The position numbers were made by a program, and so were the translations under genes. DNA of 5,308 nt from a bacterium HR12 (lineage in GTDB: Bacteria; Actinomycetota; UBA4738; HRBIN12): contig BEHO01000104.1 in NCBI GenBank assembly GCA_002898915.1, positions 1 to 5,308 of the forward strand, read 5' to 3'. How positions within the stretch are numbered: the first letter of the stretch is position 1; each line of letters opens with the position of its first letter. This document shows positions 1 through 5,308 of this stretch, piece after piece. The notes under the pieces were generated by a model, which saw only the letters and a program-made list of their open reading frames with translations, made no database searches and was not told where the DNA came from.

Positions 1-1412
1 TAGACCCCGATGGCGAGCACGGCCACCATGGCGAGGGCCGTGACGGCCGTGACCAGCGCCGGCGCCGCCAGGGGGCGCTCCCGCTCCGGCTCCTGGAAGA
101 TCATGGCCCGCGGGATCGCCAGGTAGTACCAGATGCTCACCACCGAGTTCAGGACCATCGCCACGGCGAGCACCACCCCGATCCCGCCGCGATCGATCGC
201 CGCGCGGAACACGAGGAACTTGGCCCAGAACCCGCCCATGGGCGGGATCCCGGCGAGGGACACCATGAACACGGTCATCGCGACGGCCAGGAGGGGCGCC
301 CGGCGCGCGAGGCCCGCGAAGTCCGAGATGGGGAGGGCGCGGGACTCGCGCGAGACCGCCGTCACCACGGCGAAGGCCCCGAGCGTCATCACCGCGTAGA
401 TCAGCAGGTAGTTCGTGGCCGCCGCGAACACCTCGCGGTTCCGCCCCACGTCGGCGGTGACGAGGGCGAACGGCAGCAGCATGTAGCCGGCCTGGGCGAT
501 GCTGGAGTACGCGAGCAGGCGCACCGCCTGGCTCTGCTGGAGGGCCACGAAGTTCCCGACGGTCATCGTGATGATGGACAGGACCGCGAAGATCGGAGTC
601 CAGAACGCGTACGCGGCGGGGAAGGCCACGAACATCAGCTGGAGGAGGCCGGTGAACCCGGCAGCCTTCGACGCCGTGGCCAGGAACGCCGCGACCGGCA
701 CGGGAGAGCCCTCGTAGGTGTCCGGCGCCCAGAACTGGAACGGCACGGCCGAGACCTTGAACCCGAACCCCACCGTGATGAGCAGGATCGACGCCAGGGC
801 GAGCGTCTCCTTGCCGGCCGGCAGGTCCCGACCCAGCGCCACCCCGATCTCCTGCAGGTTCGTCGTGCCGGTGACGCCGTACATCAGGCTCATCCCGTAG
901 AGCATCACGGCCGTCGAGAGCACGCCGATCAGGAAGAACTTCAGCCCGGCCTCGTTCGAGCGCAGGCTCTGCTTCCGCAGGGCCGCCATGAGGAAGCCGG
1001 GCGCCGAGACCAGCTCGAGCGCGATGAACAGCACGAGCAGATCCCGGGCCGAGGGCATCAGCACGCAGCCCAGGAACGAGGTGAGCAGCAGGAAGTAGTA
1101 CTCGCCCTGATAGCGCCCCACGTCGCGGAAGTACCGGAGGCTGATCGCGAGCACGAGGACCGCGACGGTGAGGAAGAAGACCTTGAAGAGCACGGCGAAG
1201 TCGTCCACCCGGAACGCGCCGCCGAAGGTGGAGCGGTCGGCGCCGACGAGCGTGAGGGCGGCCACCAGGGCCGCGACGACCCCGACGAGCCCGAGGGGCA
1301 TCGCCACCCAGGACCGTCGCTCCACGAAGGCGTCGACGAGGAGCACGAGCACGATCGTGCCCGAGAGGATGAGCTCGGGCAGGATCGCGTGGACGTCGAT
1401 CGCCTGGGTCAT
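1..1412 (-). CDS. nuoN: NADH-quinone oxidoreductase subunit N, 3' end cut by window edge
   Basis: NuoN is the antiporter-like proton-pumping subunit nearest the quinone module. My translation from the ATG at 1412 (MTQAIDVHAILPELIL...) stays open for 470 full codons to the edge, where two bases (TA) of the next codon remain. The family length is about 480-500, so only a short C-terminal piece should be missing. The edge codon is either Tyr or, less likely, a stop. Conserved residues are E133 in FIALELVSAP (same number as E. coli), K219 in GFGFKVSAVPFQFWAPDTYEG (K217), K249 in ATASKAAGF (K247) and K398 in GGFWAKFLVF (K395). The AYSSIAQAGYMLL motif lies at about 301-313. The start has GGAGGAG 5 bases upstream, and no alternative in-frame start lies between it and nuoM. 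Spacing to the nuoM stop is 22 bases. It is the last nuo gene in most operons, but what follows cannot be seen. Confidence 0.96.
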   Translation of the reverse strand, partial: MTQAIDVHAILPELILSGTIVLVLLVDAFVERRSWVAMPLGLVGVVAALVAALTLVGADRSTFGGAFRVDDFAVLFKVFFLTVAVLVLAISLRYFRDVGRYQGEYYFLLLTSFLGCVLMPSARDLLVLFIALELVSAPGFLMAALRKQSLRSNEAGLKFFLIGVLSTAVMLYGMSLMYGVTGTTNLQEIGVALGRDLPAGKETLALASILLITVGFGFKVSAVPFQFWAPDTYEGSPVPVAAFLATASKAAGFTGLLQLMFVAFPAAYAFWTPIFAVLSIITMTVGNFVALQQSQAVRLLAYSSIAQAGYMLLPFALVTADVGRNREVFAAATNYLLIYAVMTLGAFAVVTAVSRESRALPISDFAGLARRAPLLAVAMTVFMVSLAGIPPMGGFWAKFLVFRAAIDRGGIGVVLAVAMVLNSVVSIWYYLAIPRAMIFQEPERERPLAAPALVTAVTALAMVAVLAIGV

Positions 1413-1438
1413 CGGCGCTCCTCCGGGTCCCCGCTCAT
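1409..1438 (-). other. 9-codon mini-ORF bridging nuoM and nuoN
   Basis: An ATG at 1438 overlaps the nuoM stop as ATGA and opens a frame of 9 codons (MSGDPEERR). Its own TGA overlaps the nuoN start, again as ATGA. No good Shine-Dalgarno site lies at normal spacing before it, so any use would depend on ribosomes that finish nuoM and reinitiate. The nuoN ribosome site lies within it, so its translation would run through that site. Whether it is translated cannot be told from sequence. Confidence 0.35.
1418..1424 (-). promoter_or_regulatory. nuoN ribosome binding site
   Basis: GGAGGAG sits 5 bases before the nuoN ATG at 1412, in the 22-base gap after nuoM. It is a strong Shine-Dalgarno match and decides the nuoN start, since no other in-frame start codon lies between it and the nuoM stop. 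Confidence 0.75.
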
Positions 1439-2970
1439 CCGCCGAACAGCCCCATCAGGGAGCCGACCGGCCCATCGGTGATGCCGATGAGCAGCCGCGG
1501 GAAGACGCCGAGGGCCACGATCGAGACCAGGAGCGGCACCCACGAGACCCACTCCACGGCCACGACGTCCGGGAAGGGCGACTCCCGCCAGCGCTCGGGC
1601 ACCGTGCCCATGTTCACCCGCTGGATCATCCACAGGAAGTAGCCGGCGGTCAGGATGGTGCCGATGCCGCCCGCCACCATGAACGCCCGGAACAGCGGGA
1701 GCTGGTCGGCGAGGACCTCCGCCGGTCGGTAGGCGGAGAGCAGCGCCATGACCTCGCCCCAGAACCCCGCGAGCCCCGGCAGGCCGAGGGAGGCGATGGC
1801 GACGAAGGTGAAGATGCCGCCGAGGTAGGGCAGCTTCTGCATGAGGCCGCCGCCGAGCTCCGCGATCATGCGGGTGTGGTACCGGTCGTACACGGAGCCC
1901 ACGCAGAAGAAGAGCATCCCGGTGATGAGGCCGTGGGCGACCATCCCGAAGATCGCGGCGTTGATCCCCACGTCGGTGAGGGTGGCGATGCCGAGCATCA
2001 CGAACCCCATGTGCCCGACGGAGGAGAAGGCGATGAGCCGCTTCAGGTCCTTCTGCGCGAGGCAGGCGAGGGCCGCGTACACGATCGCGATCGCGGCGAG
2101 CCCCCCGATCCAGGGCGCGTAGGCCTTCGCGCCCTCCGGCAGGATCGGCAGCGCGATCCGCACGAACCCGTACGTCCCCATCTTCAGCATGATCCCCGCC
2201 AGCAGCACGGAGCCGATGGTCGGCGCCTCGGTGTGGGCGTCGGGGAGCCACGTGTGGAAGGGCCACATGGGGACCTTCACCGCGAGACCCAGGGCCACGG
2301 CGCCGAACACGATCAGCTGGAAGGTGCGCGTGAAGCCGCCGCTCGCCCCGTAGGCCTGGAGCTGGAGGATGTCGAAGGTGTGGGGGCTGGACTTGAAGTA
2401 CATCGCCAGGAACCCCAGGAGCATGAACACGCTCCCGAACAGCGTGTACAGGAAGAACTTGATCGCCGCGTACTCGCGGTTCGCGCTTCCCCAGATCCCG
2501 ATGAGGAAGTACATCGGGACCAGCACGAGCTCCCAGAAGATGAAGAACAGGATCAGGTCGAAGGCGATGAAGGTGCCGGCCATCCCCGTCTCGAGCAGGA
2601 GCGTCAGCGCGAGGAAGGCCTTCGTCTTCCCGGGGCTCGGCACGTACCGCCAGGTGTACACGGCGCACAGGAACGACAGGACGAACGTGAGGACCCAGAG
2701 GGGCAGGCTGATCCCGTCGATCCCGACGTGGTACCGGGCGCCGATGGCCGGGATCCACCTCGTGTTCAGCTCGAACTGCAGCCCGCCAGCGGCCCCGTAG
2801 TCGAAGCCCGCCGCCAGGGCCAGGGCCACGATCATCGCGGCGCCGGTGAACACGATGCCGAGGCCTCGGACCAGCCGGTCCCGATCCCTCGGCACGAGCG
2901 CGATCACCCCCGCCCCCACGAGCGGCAGCAGCGTGGCGATGGTGATGGCCGACCGTTCCCAGGTGCTCAT
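1435..2970 (-). CDS. nuoM: NADH-quinone oxidoreductase subunit M
   Basis: NuoM is the middle antiporter-like proton-pumping subunit of complex I, a polytopic protein with about 14 membrane helices. Its 511 residues are normal for the family. The conserved residues are visible: E147 in FWELVLVPMYFLIGIWG (E. coli E144), K232 in GLAVKVPMWPFHTWLPDAH (K234), K263 in GIMLKMGTYGF (K265), H320 and H346 in the following helices, and E406 in GFWGEVMAL (E407). NuoM typically has Glu at this last position where NuoL and NuoN have Lys, so the residue also separates it from its paralogues. The quinone oxidoreductase core motif AFSSVGHMGFVMLG is at 314-327. The ATG at 2970 is preceded by AGGGAG with 5-base spacing and gives the expected N-terminal hydrophobic helix. 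The gene lies 36 bases after nuoL and 22 bases before nuoN, in the same operon. No damage is seen. Confidence 0.97.
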   Translation of the reverse strand: MSTWERSAITIATLLPLVGAGVIALVPRDRDRLVRGLGIVFTGAAMIVALALAAGFDYGAAGGLQFELNTRWIPAIGARYHVGIDGISLPLWVLTFVLSFLCAVYTWRYVPSPGKTKAFLALTLLLETGMAGTFIAFDLILFFIFWELVLVPMYFLIGIWGSANREYAAIKFFLYTLFGSVFMLLGFLAMYFKSSPHTFDILQLQAYGASGGFTRTFQLIVFGAVALGLAVKVPMWPFHTWLPDAHTEAPTIGSVLLAGIMLKMGTYGFVRIALPILPEGAKAYAPWIGGLAAIAIVYAALACLAQKDLKRLIAFSSVGHMGFVMLGIATLTDVGINAAIFGMVAHGLITGMLFFCVGSVYDRYHTRMIAELGGGLMQKLPYLGGIFTFVAIASLGLPGLAGFWGEVMALLSAYRPAEVLADQLPLFRAFMVAGGIGTILTAGYFLWMIQRVNMGTVPERWRESPFPDVVAVEWVSWVPLLVSIVALGVFPRLLIGITDGPVGSLMGLFGG

Positions 2971-3005
2971 CGACGCTCCCTCTGTCGTCCGTCCGAGATC
3001 CTCAT
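2967..3005 (-). other. 12-codon mini-ORF bridging nuoL and nuoM
   Basis: An ATG at 3005, one base after the nuoL stop, opens a frame of 12 codons (MRISDGRQRERR). Its TGA overlaps the nuoM start as ATGA. A GAGGG at 3012-3016, inside the end of nuoL, lies 6 bases before this ATG and could serve as its ribosome site. The peptide resembles nothing I recognise and is highly basic, so any role is more likely in passing ribosomes to nuoM than in the peptide itself. The frame is seen directly; that it is translated is inference, and chance remains possible. Confidence 0.35.
2976..2981 (-). promoter_or_regulatory. nuoM ribosome binding site
   Basis: AGGGAG sits 5 bases before the nuoM ATG, in the 36-base gap after nuoL. 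It supports the start at 2970. The spacer CGTCG is nearly the same as the CGCCG spacer before nuoN. Confidence 0.7.
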
Positions 3006-3006
3006 G

Positions 3007-5010
3007 TCAGACCCTCGTGAAGATCACCGCCAGGATCACCACGCCCGCGAAGAGGAAGGCGGCGTAGCGCTGGACGTTCCCCGACTGGACGTACCGGAGG
3101 ACCCCGCCGGTGAAGCCGGCCGTCCGCCCGAGGCCGTTCACCGCGCCGTCCACCACCTCCTGGTCGAAGACGTGGACGCCCTCCGAGAACCACCTCGCCA
3201 CCCTGGCGGCCCCGTTCACGATGCCGTCCAGGATGACCTGGTTGCTCCAGTTCACGGCGGCCGAGAGGCCGTCCCGGACCGGCCGCACGATGCCCCGCCA
3301 GTAGAGGTCGTCCAGGTAGTACTTGTTCGCGAGGAGCCGGTACAGCGCCCCGAGCCTCGTGATGGGGTCCGGCTCGCGCCACTCCCGGTACACGACGTAG
3401 CCGGCCGCGAGCCCGAGGAGCGCGGCGCCGGTGGAGAGCAGGGCCACCCACGGCACGAACGTGACCGCCTCCGGCTCCTCCAGGTAGACCCAGTCGAAGA
3501 ACGGCGCGCCGGTGCCGGCGAACCCGAGGAAGCCGACGACGACCGTGGCGGCGGCGAGGGCCACGAGCGGCCCGGTCATCGTGGGCGGCGACTCGTGGGG
3601 GTGCCCGTGGCCGCGGTACGCGCCGAAGAAGGTCTGGAGCACCATCCGCGCGGTGTAGAAGGCGGTCACCGCGGCGGCCCCCAGGAGCAGCCAGAACAGG
3701 AGCCACTGGTGATCGTGCTCCAGCGCCACGAGCAGCTCGTCCTTGGAGAAGAACCCGGCGAGGGGCGGCACGCCGGCGAGCGCCAGCGAGCCGATGGTGA
3801 AGGTCCAGAAGGTGACCGGCATCGTCCTCCGCAGCCCGCCCATCTCGCTCATGTTGTTCGTGTGGCAGGCGTGGATCACCGAGCCGGAGCCGAGGAACAG
3901 CAGCGCCTTGAAGAAGGCGTGGGTGAACAGGTGGAAGAAGGCGGCGTTCCGTCCCGCCGGCCCCGCCGCCATGAGCGTGATCATGTAGCCGAGCTGCGAG
4001 ATGGTCGAGTAGGCCAGGACCCGCTTGATGTCGTCCTGGACGAGGCCGAGGAGCCCGGCCCCGAAAGCCGTGACCACCCCGATGGCGCCGACCAGCTGCA
4101 GCACCCAGGGGTCGGCGTGGAGGAACACCTCGTACGTGCGGCCGACCATGTACACGCCGGCCGCCACCATCGTCGCGGCGTGGATGAGGGCCGAGACGGG
4201 GGTGGGACCGGCCATCGCGTCGGGCAGCCAGACGTGCAGCGGGAACTGCGCGGACTTGCCGACGGCCCCCCCGAACAGCAGGATCGCGCCGAGGGCGACG
4301 ACCCCGCGCGCGACCTCGCCCCCCGCCACGAGGTGCGAGATCTCCTGGATGTTCGAGGTCGTGAACCCCGTGGCGGCCACGAGGACGAAGATGCCGAACA
4401 GGAAGGGCACGTCGCCGATCCGGGTGGTGATGAACGCCTTGATCGCCGAGCTGGAGTTCACGTGCTCCTCCCACCAGTGGCCGATGAGGATGTAGGAGCA
4501 GAAGCCCATGACCTCCCAGCCGACGAGGAGCTGGAACAGGTTGTCGGCGATGACGACGTTCAGCATCGCCGCCGTGAAGAGCGAGAGGGCGACGGAGAAC
4601 CACGTGAAGCGGGCGTCGCCGTGCATGTAGCCGATCGAGTAGACGTGCACGCAGAGCGAGACCGCCGTGACCACGACGAGCATCACCGCGGTGAGCCCGT
4701 CCACGTACTGGCCGAGCTGCATCCGCAGGGTCCCGATGGTGAACCAGTCGATCGCGGCGCCGGTCGGCCCTCCACCGGTGACGAAGTGCCACAGGATCCC
4801 GAGGGAGAGCGCGAAGCCCGTCCCGACGGTGAGGACCCCCCAGATCCAGCCGCCGCCGGGCGTGCGCTTGCCGAAGAAGAGGATCACCACGGCCGAGAGC
4901 AGGGGCAGCAGCGCCACCAGCCAGGCGTACCGGGTGAGGCCGGCCGAGGCGGCGACGTGGACCTCTTCCTCGGCGCGGAGCAGCGCGGGCGCGATCAGGG
5001 CGGTCACCAC
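3007..5010 (-). CDS. nuoL: NADH-quinone oxidoreductase subunit L
   Basis: NuoL is the distal antiporter-like proton-pumping subunit of complex I, with a long lateral helix running along the membrane arm. The 667 residues are slightly longer than the E. coli protein (about 613). Functional residues are in place: E166 in [19 protein letters not shown] (E. coli E144), R197 and D200 in TTRIGD (R175, D178), K252 in [17 protein letters not shown] (K229), H277 in ALIHAATMV (H254), H360, H364 and K368 in [14 protein letters not shown] (H334, H338, K342), and K423 in GFFSKDEL (K399). The C-terminal region after about residue 550 fits the lateral helix, and the last membrane helix lies at about 648-664. 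A His-rich loop RGHGHPHE lies at 466-473. The start is GTG at 5010. GTG at 5007, which overlaps the nuoK stop as GTGA, is equally possible. About 27 residues precede the first clear membrane helix, longer than in E. coli. The gene is intact. Confidence 0.97.
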   Translation of the reverse strand: MVTALIAPALLRAEEEVHVAASAGLTRYAWLVALLPLLSAVVILFFGKRTPGGGWIWGVLTVGTGFALSLGILWHFVTGGGPTGAAIDWFTIGTLRMQLGQYVDGLTAVMLVVVTAVSLCVHVYSIGYMHGDARFTWFSVALSLFTAAMLNVVIADNLFQLLVGWEVMGFCSYILIGHWWEEHVNSSSAIKAFITTRIGDVPFLFGIFVLVAATGFTTSNIQEISHLVAGGEVARGVVALGAILLFGGAVGKSAQFPLHVWLPDAMAGPTPVSALIHAATMVAAGVYMVGRTYEVFLHADPWVLQLVGAIGVVTAFGAGLLGLVQDDIKRVLAYSTISQLGYMITLMAAGPAGRNAAFFHLFTHAFFKALLFLGSGSVIHACHTNNMSEMGGLRRTMPVTFWTFTIGSLALAGVPPLAGFFSKDELLVALEHDHQWLLFWLLLGAAAVTAFYTARMVLQTFFGAYRGHGHPHESPPTMTGPLVALAAATVVVGFLGFAGTGAPFFDWVYLEEPEAVTFVPWVALLSTGAALLGLAAGYVVYREWREPDPITRLGALYRLLANKYYLDDLYWRGIVRPVRDGLSAAVNWSNQVILDGIVNGAARVARWFSEGVHVFDQEVVDGAVNGLGRTAGFTGGVLRYVQSGNVQRYAAFLFAGVVILAVIFTRV

Positions 5011-5306
5011 TTGAGGAGGCTCACCTCGCTGAGGTCGATCGTCTCCCGGTTCCGGTAGATGAGGATCACGATGGCGAGGCCGATCCCGACCTCGGCCGCG
5101 GCCACGGCGATCACGAACAGCGCGAACGCCTGACCGGCCAGGTCCCGCCAGAGCTGGGAGAAGCCGACCAGGTTCAGGTTCACCGCGTTCAGCATCAGCT
5201 CGATCGCCATCAGCACCATGACGGCGTTCCGACGGGCGAGCACGCCGTAGACCCCGATCGAGAACAGGGCGGCGGAGAACAGCAGGATGAGCGGGAGTCG
5301 GATCAT
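5004..5306 (-). CDS. nuoK: NADH-quinone oxidoreductase subunit K
   Basis: NuoK is a small membrane subunit of complex I. It sits between the quinone-side subunits and the antiporter-like subunits and carries part of the central proton axis. The 100-residue length is normal for the family (about 100). Three hydrophobic segments are visible, at about residues 4-23, 28-50 and 60-84. The two conserved membrane glutamates are E36 (in [13 protein letters not shown]) and E72 (in [13 protein letters not shown]). Both match the Escherichia coli numbering exactly, which supports the ATG at 5306 as the start. Only two bases lie upstream in the window, so the ribosome site is not visible. The start reads ATGA, so an upstream nuoJ could end with the overlapping TGA; this is inference. 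The 3' end overlaps nuoL by 7 bases (4 if the second GTG of nuoL is used). Nothing is broken or missing. Confidence 0.97.
   Translation of the reverse strand: MIRLPLILLFSAALFSIGVYGVLARRNAVMVLMAIELMLNAVNLNLVGFSQLWRDLAGQAFALFVIAVAAAEVGIGLAIVILIYRNRETIDLSEVSLLKW
5021..5027 (-). promoter_or_regulatory. nuoL ribosome binding site inside nuoK
   Basis: GAGGTGA lies inside the last codons of nuoK and matches seven bases of the usual 16S anti-Shine-Dalgarno sequence. It is 10 bases from the GTG at 5010 and 13 bases from the GTG at 5007, so spacing slightly favours the first, while the GTGA overlap with the nuoK stop favours the second. The site can pair with CCTC just downstream (see findings), which would fit coupling to nuoK translation. 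Confidence 0.6.
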
Positions 5307-5308
5307 GG

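Noticed and set aside
189..200. Perfect 12-base palindromes GCGATCGATCGC (189-200) and CGATCGCGATCG (2082-2093)
   Set aside because: Both lie inside coding sequence (nuoN and nuoM) and follow from runs of Ile, Ala, Asp and Arg codons with G/C endings. GATC is common throughout for the same reason, and there is no spacing pattern suggesting an operator or origin.
133..900. Three short plus-strand ORFs (133-399, 499-717, 718-900)
   Set aside because: They lie opposite the clearly coding nuoN frame, whose conserved residues are all present, and have no recognisable protein features.
3592..3613. His-rich stretch in NuoL (residues 466-473) as a possible metal-binding site
   Set aside because: It sits in a loop between membrane helices where NuoL proteins often carry variable His-rich segments. 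Nothing nearby points to a metal function.
3002..4792. Long second-frame ORFs on the minus strand (596 codons inside nuoL; 449 codons at 1409-2758 inside nuoM)
   Set aside because: They are Arg/Pro/His-rich shadows of nuoL and nuoM caused by high GC. The only part of the second one of any interest is its last nine codons, which form the mini-ORF between nuoM and nuoN.
1168..5058. A 1296-codon open frame on the plus strand, antisense to nuoL and nuoM
   Set aside because: It lies in exact codon register opposite both nuoL and nuoM, so it would be broken only by TTA, CTA or TCA codons in those genes, which GC-rich codon use avoids. Its product is a low-complexity Arg/Glu/Asp/Gly/His/Pro-rich string without recognisable domains, while the minus strand encodes clear complex I subunits.

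Overview
The window is a stretch of the minus strand of a nuo operon, which encodes the membrane arm of respiratory complex I (NADH:quinone oxidoreductase, NDH-1). Transcription runs from right to left. The order is nuoK (complete), nuoL (complete), nuoM (complete) and nuoN (5' part only, running off the left edge). This is the conserved bacterial K-L-M-N order. Coding sequence fills nearly the whole window, and the largest gap between genes is 36 bases. No RNA gene, mobile element, CRISPR array, promoter or terminator was seen, and there is no convincing gene on the plus strand.

The DNA is very rich in G+C, with G or C at most third codon positions. nuoL and nuoM contain no TTA, CTA or TCA codon. 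The protein wording resembles Actinomycetota-type complex I, for example the NuoK start region around [10 protein letters not shown], the NuoL stretch [17 protein letters not shown] and the NuoM stretch FWELVLVPMYFLIGIWG. A high-GC actinobacterium or a related uncultured lineage is therefore my best guess. It is an inference from recall, not a search.

Together, NuoL, NuoM and NuoN are the three Mrp-antiporter-like proton-pumping subunits. NuoK links them to the quinone-reducing part of the enzyme. All charged residues needed for the proton path that I could locate are present, including the family-typical Glu in place of Lys in the last half-channel of NuoM. The genes look functional and housekeeping.

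I do not see a new biological system here. The least ordinary feature is how the genes are joined. Every start codon lies in an NTGA context. The two real gaps (nuoL-nuoM and nuoM-nuoN) are each bridged exactly by a tiny open reading frame of 12 or 9 codons. Each begins at or next to the upstream stop and ends by overlapping the downstream start as ATGA. This suggests a relay of translational coupling along the operon, which can be tested by comparing related genomes and by ribosome profiling.
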